DNA from: Candidatus Babelota bacterium
GTDB lineage: Bacteria; Babelota; Babeliae; Babelales; UASB340
Assembly: GCA_014730005.1 (NCBI GenBank)
Contig: WJIY01000039.1
Location: 1 to 35,362, forward strand
Direction of reading: 5' to 3'
Length of the DNA: 35,362 nt
Shown here in pieces: positions 25,007 through 32,762 of this stretch. The notes below the pieces were generated by a model, which worked only from the letters and a program-made list of their open reading frames with translations, searched no databases and was not told where the DNA came from. A program made the position numbers and the translations under genes. Each line of letters begins with the position of its first letter. Positions within the stretch are counted from its first letter, which is position 1.

Positions 25007-25630
25007 ATGGAGCCAGTTATATTTACGGAAGATAAAACTTCTAATTTTGAAGAAGTAGTTAACAAAGCCATGGAAAAACCTATTAAACATTACGAAAAAG
25101 AATTGGCATCAATAAGAACAGGTCGTGCATCATCAAGTCTTGTTGAAGATTTAAAAATAGAGTGTTATGGCAATCAAGTTATGCGACTTAAAGAATTAGC
25201 ATCTATAGCAACTCCAGAAGCACGCCTTATAACAATTCAACCATGGGACAATGCAGTTGTCGCAAATATTGAAAAAGCAATTTTAGCCTCCGATCTGGGT
25301 TTAACTCCCGCAAGCGACGGAAAAATGATCAGGTTACAATTACCAGAAATGACTGCACATCGACGCGAAGATTTAATAAAAATTCTAAATAAAAGAACTG
25401 AAGAAGCAAAAATTGCAATCCGAAATGTTAGAAAAGAATACCATAATCAAATACGTAATGCCGAGAAAAATCACGGAATTTCTGAAGACTTTGCAATCAG
25501 ATTAACAGAACTTTTACAAAAAATAACCGATGAATATATAAAACAAATTGAAGAGCTCAATCAGGCAAAAGCTGAAGAAATTAAATTTGACAAAATGACG
25601 TTTGAATTCCTTTTAAAAAAAAGAAGATAA
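25007..25630 (+). CDS. frr: Ribosome recycling factor
   Basis: This 207-residue protein splits post-termination ribosomes together with EF-G. Typical motifs are 'ELASIRTGRASSSLVEDLKI', 'TIQPWDNAVVANIEKAI', 'GKMIRLQLPEMTAHRREDLIK' and 'VRKEYHNQI'. It is longer than the usual 185 residues: about eight extra residues at the N-terminus ('MEPVIFTEDKT') and a C-terminal tail 'FDKMTFEFLLKKRR' that normal RRF lacks. The ATG follows 'AAAAAGGATTTTAT'. The stop codon lies within the left arm of the terminator hairpin that follows. Confidence 0.95.
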   Translation: MEPVIFTEDKTSNFEEVVNKAMEKPIKHYEKELASIRTGRASSSLVEDLKIECYGNQVMRLKELASIATPEARLITIQPWDNAVVANIEKAILASDLGLTPASDGKMIRLQLPEMTAHRREDLIKILNKRTEEAKIAIRNVRKEYHNQIRNAEKNHGISEDFAIRLTELLQKITDEYIKQIEELNQAKAEEIKFDKMTFEFLLKKRR

Positions 25631-25699
25631 GGTTAAGATTTAATATCATAAAAGGCCAATGTGACATTGGCCTTTTATGATATTAAATCTTAACCTTAT
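25627..25699. terminator. 36-bp perfect hairpin, bidirectional terminator
   Basis: Bases 25627-25662 are an exact reverse complement of 25664-25699, with a single central G. The core is 'AAAAGGCCAATGT' and its complement. The left arm includes the frr stop codon. On the minus strand the stem is followed by 'CTTCTTTTTTTT', giving a T-tract for the convergent exchanger gene (stop at 25750). Confidence 0.8.
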
Positions 25700-25749
25700 T
25701 AAATTAAAAATTATTAAAAAACATAAACTCGAAATAACAAAAATCTAAA

Positions 25750-26730
25750 TTATCGAATCCAAAATATTTGAAAAAGCATAAATATAATAAAAATTGTAAA
25801 CATCAAAAGCGCTTCGATCTTTGCTATTTTTTTTCGTTTTATAATACCAAATGCAATAATTGCAAAAGGAATAAACATAAAAGGAATTAAACTCCGCAAT
25901 GGTTTTATATCAACAGCTTTATGATATCCAATTGCAAGTAAACCTAATAATAAAGTTCCTTGTTCTAAAACAGAGCCTAAAGCATTTCCTAGTGCTAAAG
26001 AATATTCTTTCTTTTTTACAGCATTCAAACTTACCGATATTTCAGGCAACGATGTACCAATAGCAAAAACAGTTGCACCCACCGTTTCAATTGAAAGCTT
26101 TAATAAATTCGTAAGCTTTATGGCAAAACGAACGGCAAATTCTGTAAAAACTAAAATCAAAAATATACTTCCCAATAATTTTAATAATATTCCCCACTTA
26201 GTCTTAAAAAATGAATCATGATCTTTAACTGCTTTTTTTTGCCCTGTTTTTTCTTCCTGAATCTCTTTTTTAGTACTATTTTTCCATAACCACCAAATAG
26301 AACCAAAGTAAACACAAATTAAAATTAAACCTTCTATCCAACTTAAAGTTCCAAGGATAAAAACAATTGCCATTGACACAGCTGTTACCAAAAGTGTTAA
26401 CAATGAATCTTTTGCTTCTTTTTTTTTAATTATAATATTTCCACCCAGTAAAACAGCTAAACCCAAAACTAAAGAAATATCACAAACATTTGAGCCCAAA
26501 ATTGTTCCGGTTGAAATACCATGTGTTTTTTCAAAAATAGAAATTATTACTATAGCCAATTCTGGTAACCCTGTAGATATAGCAATTAAAGCAAAACCTA
26601 CAAAAAGAGAAGTTAATTTAAAATTTGCAGCAGTTTTTATAGAATATTTTACCGATTTATCTCCGGCAAACCACAAAAAATAAAGACTTAAAAATAATAA
26701 AATACAATAAATAATAATTTCTACATACAT
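25750..26730 (-). CDS. Sodium/calcium exchanger-type cation antiporter
   Basis: The 326-residue protein has about ten transmembrane helices in two inverted halves and is of the CaCA (NCX/YrbG) superfamily. Alpha-1 repeat: 'GFALIAISTGLPELAI' and 'GSNVCDISLVLG'. Alpha-2 repeat: 'VGATVFAIGTSLPEISVSLN' and 'LGNALGSVLEQGTLLLG'. The Glu in each 'LPE' is an ion ligand. Alpha-2 departs from the usual GSNxxN by reading GSVLEQ, and alpha-1 has Asp for the second Asn, so ion choice may differ from Na+/Ca2+. A charged cytoplasmic loop links the halves. 'AAAAAAAGGAAATTTTT' precedes the ATG. It is convergent with frr. Confidence 0.85.
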   Translation of the reverse strand: MYVEIIIYCILLFLSLYFLWFAGDKSVKYSIKTAANFKLTSLFVGFALIAISTGLPELAIVIISIFEKTHGISTGTILGSNVCDISLVLGLAVLLGGNIIIKKKEAKDSLLTLLVTAVSMAIVFILGTLSWIEGLILICVYFGSIWWLWKNSTKKEIQEEKTGQKKAVKDHDSFFKTKWGILLKLLGSIFLILVFTEFAVRFAIKLTNLLKLSIETVGATVFAIGTSLPEISVSLNAVKKKEYSLALGNALGSVLEQGTLLLGLLAIGYHKAVDIKPLRSLIPFMFIPFAIIAFGIIKRKKIAKIEALLMFTIFIIFMLFQIFWIR

Positions 26731-26874
26731 AAAAATTTCCTTTTTTTATTTTTCTTTTTTGTTATAAATATCTTTTTGAAAATTTAACAATAAATTATTA
26801 AGATCTAACTTTATGCTAAAAATAGAGGGTATTTTTTTAAATCATAAATAGATGTAATCATCTTGCTTTAATTT

Positions 26875-26894
26875 AAGGAGAAACTATGCTATAA
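26875..26894 (+). other. Ribosome binding site followed by a two-codon frame
   Basis: 'TTAAGGAGAAACT' leads with ideal spacing into ATG-CTA-TAA. A good translation start thus ends after two codons, 100 nt before the PP2C gene. It could be the fossil of a lost gene or a minimal leader; no longer frame follows. Confidence 0.35.
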
Positions 26895-26994
26895 ACATCT
26901 TTTTAAAATCTAAGAAAAATTGATAATAAAAATCAATTATATTACGAATAATTTTATTACCAGATTACGAATCATAAATAAAAAAAGGTAAAAC

Positions 26995-27858
26995 ATGAAC
27001 TATTTAAAAAATATTTTTTTCGCTTGCATAATAAGTTTGACATTTATAAATCAGCTAAAACCAATGGCTTATCAAGAAAACAAAATTACATCTTTTGCAG
27101 GTATAGGAAATCGTAGTAATATGGAAGATCAGTATCAAATCATTGAAAATTGGAATGGGGAGAAGATAACATACTTGGGAGTTTTTGATGGTCATGGAGG
27201 TAGACATATAGCTAAATATTTAAAAAAGTACTTACATGAAACTATTCTTAATATATACAAACAAAACAATGATTTGATAAAAGCAATAAAAGTTGGTTTT
27301 AATAAAATTAATCAAGCCATACAAAAACTCCCTCGTTATAAAATAGGTTCAGGTTCTTGCGCGATAGTAGCATTTATTTTGAATGATAAAATAATTATTG
27401 CAAATTGTGGGGATTCAAGGGCCGTTCTTTATAAAAACGACCCAATAGTTCAACTCTCCAATGATCATAAACCAGATTCACCAACAGAACGAGAAAGAAT
27501 AAACAAAGCTGGTGGTAAAATTTCTGAACGTTTTTTTTACGAGTCTTGTAATGTATGGGTTCCCGCAAGATTAGAAAACTTCTCGGTTTCTAGGGCCTTT
27601 GAATATTTTAATCGCGATAATATTGTACAAGGCCTAATATATGAACCCGAAATAACAACTTATGACTTGCAGGGTGATGAAGAGTTTTTAATTTTAGCAT
27701 CTGATGGTATATGGGATGTCTTATCAAACGAAGAAACTGTTAATTTTGTAAACGAAAATAAAAATTTAAAAACCAATATAAGTGAACTTTTATATCAAAA
27801 TGCTATGGACAAAAAAACCAGAGATAACTGTACAAATATAATCTTTAGATTTAAATAA
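26995..27858 (+). CDS. Secreted eukaryote-like PP2C protein phosphatase, copy 1
   Basis: The 287-residue protein has a signal peptide (about 1-22, ending 'QLKPMA') and a PP2C/PPM domain. Motifs are 'GNRSNMEDQY' (E44, D45), 'GVFDGHGGRH' (D65), 'GSGSCAIVAFIL', 'ANCGDSRAVL', 'QLSNDHKPDSPTERERI', 'EPEITTYDL', 'FLILASDGIWDVLS' (D237) and 'TRDNCTNII' (D277). The metal-binding acids are all present. The form of these blocks is that of eukaryotic PP2C rather than of bacterial PrpC or SpoIIE. The usual 'SRAFGD' reads 'SRAFEYF', a change in a conserved loop. It should dephosphorylate Ser/Thr after export, perhaps on host proteins (inference). A paralogue follows. Confidence 0.88.
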   Translation: MNYLKNIFFACIISLTFINQLKPMAYQENKITSFAGIGNRSNMEDQYQIIENWNGEKITYLGVFDGHGGRHIAKYLKKYLHETILNIYKQNNDLIKAIKVGFNKINQAIQKLPRYKIGSGSCAIVAFILNDKIIIANCGDSRAVLYKNDPIVQLSNDHKPDSPTERERINKAGGKISERFFYESCNVWVPARLENFSVSRAFEYFNRDNIVQGLIYEPEITTYDLQGDEEFLILASDGIWDVLSNEETVNFVNENKNLKTNISELLYQNAMDKKTRDNCTNIIFRFK

Positions 27859-27868
27859 TCTGAATTAG

Positions 27869-28003
27869 ATGACTGATAATCTCAAACGTAACTATTCTAT
27901 TACCCCATGTATTTCATTGCAAAGCAATTATCTAGTTCGTGTTATTAACAAGAAGCATTGTATTGATAATTTTGTACAAAAAATAAAACTACCAAATTGG
28001 TGA
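27869..28003 (+). CDS. Possible 44-residue peptide between the PP2C genes
   Basis: An ATG-initiated frame of 44 codons fills much of the gap between the two phosphatase genes and reads 'MTDNLKRNYSITPCISLQ' onward, ending 'IKLPNW'. Its composition looks less biased than random AT-rich sequence. There is no visible ribosome binding site and no recognisable motif. It may be a remnant of a gene lost between the duplicates, or chance. Confidence 0.2.
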   Translation: MTDNLKRNYSITPCISLQSNYLVRVINKKHCIDNFVQKIKLPNW

Positions 28004-28091
28004 TTTGTTTAATATAAAAACTATTGTTGGTTTGTATATTTTTATAAAATAATTATCAAAATAATATAAAAATAAAAAAGGAAGCAAAAAT

Positions 28092-29018
28092 ATGAAAATT
28101 AATAGTTGTCTAAAAAATATCATTTTCATAATAATTTTACTATTAACAAACAAAATAAAGCCAATGGAATGCGAAATTACAAAACATGTCTTACAAAATA
28201 ATAAACCAATTCGATGTCCCGAATTTCCAAATAATAAATTCACCCGCGAAAATGAAGATAGAGATATAATAAATCGCGAATGGGATAAAGATATAATATA
28301 TTTAGGAATTTATGATGGACATGGTACTTCAGATACTGCTGAATACTTAAGAAATAATTTACATTCAAATATTCTTAAAATATATCAACAAACAAATAAC
28401 TTAATTAGAGCAATCAATCAAGGTTTTAGTCAAACAAACAAAGAAATTCTTCAAGATGAAACAATTAAGAATTCAGGATCTTGCGCAATAGTGGCATTTA
28501 TTTTGAAAGATAAAATAATTATTGCAAACTGTGGAGATTCGCGAGCAGTTCTTGGTAAAAATAATCAAATAATTCAACTCTCCAATGATCATAAAATCAA
28601 CAATGTCAATGAACAACAACGAATAATTCAAAACAACGGCTTGTTAAATATTGTACCAGCAACAACTATAAATCCATACACAATGAATAGTCACTCCGAT
28701 ACTACTTATAAAAATCAAAATTGGAATACTCTTGCAATCGCTAGGACATTTGGCGATGCAATGTTTGTTGAACCACCAATGCCTGCAGGTTGTATAATTG
28801 CAGAACCCGAAATAACAACTTATGACTTGCAAGGTGATGAAGAGTTTTTAATTTTAGCATCTGATGGGCTTTGGGATAAAATTAAAAATCAAAAAATTTA
28901 TAATATTATAAACCTCAACCAATCAAAGAATACAAGTGAAATTTTAGCAACAAAAGCTCGTCAAAAAGGTTCCGCAGATGACATTACTGTTATAACGTTA
29001 TATTTCAAAAGGCAATAA
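28092..29018 (+). CDS. Secreted eukaryote-like PP2C protein phosphatase, copy 2
   Basis: The 308-residue paralogue of the preceding gene has a signal peptide (about 1-24, ending 'NKIKPMEC'). It keeps 'GIYDGHGTSD' (D75), 'NSGSCAIVAFILKDKIIIAN', 'CGDSRAVL', 'QLSNDHK', 'IARTFGDAM', 'EPEITTYDLQGDEEFLILAS', D258 and 'GSADDITVI' (D297). The N-terminal motif is altered to 'FTRENEDRDI', one residue shorter than R-x3-ED, but E55 and D56 remain. It has the 'FGD' loop that copy 1 lost. A Thr/Asn-rich insert lies at about 185-210. 'AAGGAAGCAAAAAT' precedes the ATG. A 65-nt block near the 3' end matches copy 1 with one difference. Activity is likely; the target is unknown. Confidence 0.87.
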   Translation: MKINSCLKNIIFIIILLLTNKIKPMECEITKHVLQNNKPIRCPEFPNNKFTRENEDRDIINREWDKDIIYLGIYDGHGTSDTAEYLRNNLHSNILKIYQQTNNLIRAINQGFSQTNKEILQDETIKNSGSCAIVAFILKDKIIIANCGDSRAVLGKNNQIIQLSNDHKINNVNEQQRIIQNNGLLNIVPATTINPYTMNSHSDTTYKNQNWNTLAIARTFGDAMFVEPPMPAGCIIAEPEITTYDLQGDEEFLILASDGLWDKIKNQKIYNIINLNQSKNTSEILATKARQKGSADDITVITLYFKRQ

Positions 29019-29042
29019 TAATCCAGCTAAAACCATTAATTA

Positions 29043-29106
29043 AATGTAAGTTTGGAATATGAATATGAAATATTTATTTATAACTTTATTATTCCAAACT
29101 TACATT
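29043..29106. terminator. Bidirectional hairpin between PP2C copy 2 and the FtsB-like gene
   Basis: 'AATGTAAGTTTGGAATA' (29043-29059) is exactly complementary to 29090-29106, a 17-bp stem with a 30-nt AT-rich loop. It lies in the convergent gap 29019-29228 and can serve both genes, although no long T-run follows. Confidence 0.55.
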
Positions 29107-29228
29107 ATTTAATGCGAATTCGATAATTATTTTACAATAAAGCAAGCTGCATATATATATCCACTCACATTGAGTAATTTTGCAAATATCTTAGATCTAA
29201 ATAAATATCACCGCCACTTTTAATGAGA

Positions 29229-29507
29229 TTACTTAAAAATAAAAACATGTTCATTTGCATAACACATCTGTAATTCTTCCCGAGCAAGTCTTTCTAATTC
29301 AAAATTATTTTCATTCCATTTGGCTATTTTTTCTTCAAAATCTAAAATTTTTTTCTTCGTTTTTAAGATTTTATTTTTTTCAAAATTAATTTCATTTTTT
29401 AATTCTAAATATTTTTTAAAACCTCTTTGTCCAAATAAAATTGCTTGTAAAAAATAACCAATTAGCCCTAATAAAATAATCAGTCGTAAAACAGTTTTTA
29501 ACTTCAT
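29229..29507 (-). CDS. FtsB/DivIC-like septum formation protein
   Basis: The 92-residue protein has one N-terminal transmembrane helix (about 7-26), then a charged coiled coil (about 35-72) and the C-terminal 'LERLAREELQMCYANEHVFI', matching the FtsB/DivIC signature 'E..ARE.LGM...GE.V.'. These bitopic proteins form a complex with FtsL and FtsQ at the division site. The ATG is preceded by 'AGGAGAGTA'. It lies 21 nt after rapZ, so the two are probably co-transcribed. Assignment to FtsB versus DivIC is a matter of naming across phyla. Confidence 0.75.
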   Translation of the reverse strand: MKLKTVLRLIILLGLIGYFLQAILFGQRGFKKYLELKNEINFEKNKILKTKKKILDFEEKIAKWNENNFELERLAREELQMCYANEHVFIFK

Positions 29508-29528
29508 TACTCTCCTAAATAGAGAAAT

Positions 29529-30446
29529 CTATTCCCTACCTAAATCACGATGGTGAACTAAGAACTTAACATTTTTCCATTTTTGCAATCCTAATTTAGT
29601 TGCAAAAGCAACAGACCTATGTTTTCCTCCAGTGCATCCAATTGCAACGTTTGCAAAAAATCGACCTTCTTTATAAAAATTTTGAACCGAATACATTAAA
29701 AAATCTATTAGCTTCTTCCAATATTGAAGAACTACACTTTGATTAAATAAAAAATGTTGAATATGTTCATTTCTTCCATCTAAAGATCGCAAATTTGGTT
29801 CAAAATAAGGATTAGGCAAAAATCTCAAGTCAAAAATCAAGCTGCTTTCAATTGGAATGCCAAATTTAAAACCAAAAGAAACAACTTTAACTAGTATTTC
29901 TTGAATAGAATCCTTTAAAAATGTCTTCCTTGCCCAATTGCGTAGTCCATGAACATTTAACGCATCGGTATCAATTACAATATCTGATATAAATTTAACA
30001 GGATCTAATATTTTTTTTTCTTCTTTTATAATATCAGAAAGTCCCATACCTAAAACAGATAAAGGATGGTTCCTTCTTGTTTCTTGAAATCTTTTGATTA
30101 ATGTTGAATAATCAGAGTTTAAAAAAATAATTTTAAAATCAAAATTGCTACTTTTAAATCTTTTTATTTTTTCAATTTCACATAAAAAATCATTTAAAAA
30201 TTTATGACCTCTAGAATCTATTCCAAGTGCAACTTTTTCTAAATTTGTTTTTGTATGGAAAACCAAATTTAAAAATTTGGTAAATAAAGGAATTGGTAAA
30301 TTATCTACGCAATAATATTCAAAATCTTCTAAAGCCCTCATTAAAGTTGTTTTTCCCGCTCCAGAAAGACCTGTAATTATCACAACTTCTTTTTTTGAAT
30401 CTAAATTAATTTTAATATCTTTTTCTTTAACTTGAGAAATAACCAT
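29529..30446 (-). CDS. rapZ: RapZ-family nucleotide-binding protein
   Basis: I start at ATG 30446 (305 residues); the track start at 30461 is a TTG. The Walker A motif 'GLSGAGKTT' is at about 26-34. Other family blocks are 'YYCVDNLPIPLF', 'GIDSRGHKFL', 'RRNHPLS', 'FGIPIESSLIFDLRFLPNP' and the C-terminal 'IGCTGGKHRSVAFA'. RapZ/YvcJ binds nucleotides and in E. coli acts as an RNase E adaptor controlling glmS through small RNAs; in Gram-positives it has other roles. The C-terminal domain is complete. 'GGAATATTT' precedes the ATG. It is divergent from the CtpA gene. Confidence 0.9.
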   Translation of the reverse strand: MVISQVKEKDIKINLDSKKEVVIITGLSGAGKTTLMRALEDFEYYCVDNLPIPLFTKFLNLVFHTKTNLEKVALGIDSRGHKFLNDFLCEIEKIKRFKSSNFDFKIIFLNSDYSTLIKRFQETRRNHPLSVLGMGLSDIIKEEKKILDPVKFISDIVIDTDALNVHGLRNWARKTFLKDSIQEILVKVVSFGFKFGIPIESSLIFDLRFLPNPYFEPNLRSLDGRNEHIQHFLFNQSVVLQYWKKLIDFLMYSVQNFYKEGRFFANVAIGCTGGKHRSVAFATKLGLQKWKNVKFLVHHRDLGRE

Positions 30447-30592
30447 AAATATTCCATACAATCAAAATAGTTTTTATAAAAATTTAGCAAGCTTTCTAAA
30501 CAATCAAAGTTTATGTACACTTGTTTTAAACATATTAAGTATATATTTTGATATAAAAAGTCGCCAGAATTTATAAATAAAAGGAGTAAAAG

Positions 30593-32188
30593 GTGAAACA
30601 ATTAATAAAAAAAATATTATCACTATTTTTTTTTATAACTTTATTAATTTTTTCAAGCAAATTAATAAAACCTTCAATACAAAAACAAAAAATCCCTTTA
30701 GTTTCAACAGAATCATTTAAAAAAAAAGAAAATAATTCACTTCAAAAGATTTCCAATCCTAAAAAAGATATCTATCAATGGCTCAGAACAGTATCAGAAG
30801 TTGTCAGCATTGTTGAAGAAAAAGCATTTAGGCACATCGATTTTTCAAAATTTATTCAAGAAGCATTAAAATCCGCAGTTCCACATGTTGACGCACATTC
30901 AGCATTTTTTCCAAAAGAAAGTTATAAAAGCGCAATAGAATCAACTTCTGGGGAATTTTCAGGAATTGGCGTTAGTATAATCAGCAAAGCACCTGAAGAT
31001 GACACTTTAACCATCATTGAAGTTATAGAAGGTGGACCAGCTCATAAAGCTGGCTTAAAAAGTGGCGATAAAATTGTAGAGGTTAATGGTGAAAAATTAA
31101 GAGGCCTTTCAACCGATGAAGTCATCAATAAAATGAAGGGTAAGGTCAAAACCGAAGTTAAAATTAAAATAATTCGTGAAAAAAAACCATTAGAATTTAA
31201 AATAACGCGAGACATAATAAAAGACCAAACCTCACAGTGTTATTTTTTCAAAAAACAAAATATTTATTACATATCGCTTAAAATATTTGCAGAAAATTCA
31301 GCAAAACAGGTTGCTGAACTGTTAAAAAAAGCAAATGAAGGTAAATGCAAAGGAATAATAATTGATTTAAGAAGAAATCCGGGAGGAATTTTAGATTCTG
31401 CTGTTGAAATGGCAAGTTTATTTTTACCCAAAAAATCGTTAATTGTCAAAACAAAAGATCGCAACAAAAAAGCAATTTCCTCATATCACACAAAAAAGGA
31501 TTCTGTTTTAAAAACAGATGTTCCCATATTTGTTTTAATAGACAATTTTACAGCTTCTGCATCAGAAATCTTAGCTGGTTGTTTAAAACATTATTCGGAA
31601 CAAAATAATATAAAAAAGAAAAATTCTAAAAAATTAATGGTCTTTCTACTTGGAACACCAACTTTTGGAAAAGGATCTGTACAAGAAGTTATCCCAATTA
31701 GTAATGGTTGTGCATTAAAACTTACAACAATGCTTTATTATTTACCAAATGATAATTCAATACAAGCCGTTGGAATCAAACCTGATTTCTTAATTAAACC
31801 TAAAATTATACCTTCAGACGAAATCAAATGGATAAACGAACTTTATGGCAAAGAAACATCCTTAAAACATTATATCACCGTTGAAGAAGTCGAAGAAAAT
31901 AATGGGAAAAAAGAAAGTAAAAATAACAACTCAAAAGACAATGAAAAGAAAAACAAAAATAAAACCGATAAAGAATCGGATGAAAATGAAGAAAAAAATT
32001 GGGAAGAAAAACACAGAGAAGCAATTAATCAAGATCCTGCAATTCAAACAAGCATAAATATGATAAGTATGCTAAATTTAGCAAAAAAATGTGAGCCACA
32101 AAAAATCGATACCCGTCAAAAAGCTGTTGAATTTTTAAAACAAAATTGTTTAACCGATGAACAAACAAATATCGAAAAAGTGAAGTGA
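30593..32188 (+). CDS. C-terminal processing peptidase (S41 family, CtpA-like)
   Basis: The 531-residue protein starts at GTG 30593 after 'AAGGAGTAAAAG'. It has a signal anchor (about 8-22), a PDZ domain (about 122-200, 'GIGVSII' and 'GGPAHKAGLKSGDKIVEVNG') and the S41 protease domain with 'GIIIDLRRNPGG', the nucleophile S322 in 'TASASEILAG' and general base K360 in 'TFGKGSVQEV'. About a dozen extra basic residues lie between Ser and Lys compared with typical CtpA. A long lysine/glutamate/asparagine linker (about 425-470) precedes a helical tail. Such enzymes trim or degrade periplasmic and cell-wall-associated proteins. It ends at a shared hairpin with the secreted-protein array. Confidence 0.92.
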   Translation: MKQLIKKILSLFFFITLLIFSSKLIKPSIQKQKIPLVSTESFKKKENNSLQKISNPKKDIYQWLRTVSEVVSIVEEKAFRHIDFSKFIQEALKSAVPHVDAHSAFFPKESYKSAIESTSGEFSGIGVSIISKAPEDDTLTIIEVIEGGPAHKAGLKSGDKIVEVNGEKLRGLSTDEVINKMKGKVKTEVKIKIIREKKPLEFKITRDIIKDQTSQCYFFKKQNIYYISLKIFAENSAKQVAELLKKANEGKCKGIIIDLRRNPGGILDSAVEMASLFLPKKSLIVKTKDRNKKAISSYHTKKDSVLKTDVPIFVLIDNFTASASEILAGCLKHYSEQNNIKKKNSKKLMVFLLGTPTFGKGSVQEVIPISNGCALKLTTMLYYLPNDNSIQAVGIKPDFLIKPKIIPSDEIKWINELYGKETSLKHYITVEEVEENNGKKESKNNNSKDNEKKNKNKTDKESDENEEKNWEEKHREAINQDPAIQTSINMISMLNLAKKCEPQKIDTRQKAVEFLKQNCLTDEQTNIEKVK

Positions 32189-32209
32189 GTTGTAATATAA
32201 CTCACTTCA
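32181..32209 (-). terminator. Terminator of the secreted-protein array, shared with ctpA end
   Basis: An 11-bp stem, 'TGAAGTGAGTT' paired with 'AACTCACTTCA' around a 7-nt loop, contains the stop codon of the CtpA gene. On the minus strand it is followed by 'CTTTTTC', giving a standard intrinsic terminator 18 nt after the last array gene. Confidence 0.65.
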
Positions 32210-32226
32210 TCATTTATAAATATTAC

Positions 32227-32712
32227 TTATTGTCCAGGCAATCCAGGTGTATTTTCGTCAGGTCCGGCAAAAGTTGTAACAGTTTGCATATGCATTTTTG
32301 GTGCAGGAATCATTGTTTTACTCATAATAGGCTTATTATTTCCTACCATTATAAATGGATAAAAACCCTCAATTTGACCTGTAGATCCAGTAGCTATCTT
32401 AGGATAAACTCCAAAAACAACATGTTTACCATCCCAACCTAATCCAGCACCACCATGTTTTGCCTCTAATGTAATTTTATTACCCCCAACGTAAAATGAT
32501 GCTTCAACTTTACGTATTAAATATCCTAAAACACCTTTGCTTATAGACTGTCCACTGCCAAGATCATTTTGTGCATCTCTTCCAGAAACAATATCTAGTT
32601 TGTAATGCACTACATATGGAGAATAATTATAAAAATGCCATGTGTATGCAGCTAAATGATTTACAAACAAAAATGTAAAAATTGCTACTACAAAAAATGT
32701 TTTTTTCTTCAC
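32227..32712 (-). CDS. Small secreted protein, array member 5 (divergent mature domain)
   Basis: The 161-residue protein starts at GTG 32712. Its signal peptide 'MKKKTFFVVAIFTFLFV' is identical to that of the next two array genes, also at DNA level, yet the mature part is very different. It has 'YTWHFYNYSPYVVHYKLDI', a Gly-rich middle ('KHGGAGLGWDGKHVVFG') and a Met/Pro-rich tail ('MSKTMIPAPKMHM'), and lacks the 'QVGxKxVxKK' ending of its neighbours. The beginning of the mature domain resembles the N-terminal domain of the secreted metallophosphoesterase. The composition suggests a beta-sandwich secreted domain. Function is unknown. It is last in the array operon. Confidence 0.7.
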   Translation of the reverse strand: MKKKTFFVVAIFTFLFVNHLAAYTWHFYNYSPYVVHYKLDIVSGRDAQNDLGSGQSISKGVLGYLIRKVEASFYVGGNKITLEAKHGGAGLGWDGKHVVFGVYPKIATGSTGQIEGFYPFIMVGNNKPIMSKTMIPAPKMHMQTVTTFAGPDENTPGLPGQ

Positions 32713-32762
32713 GTCTCTTCCCCAAAAAATAATATTAATAACACATTTTTTTACTTACTACT

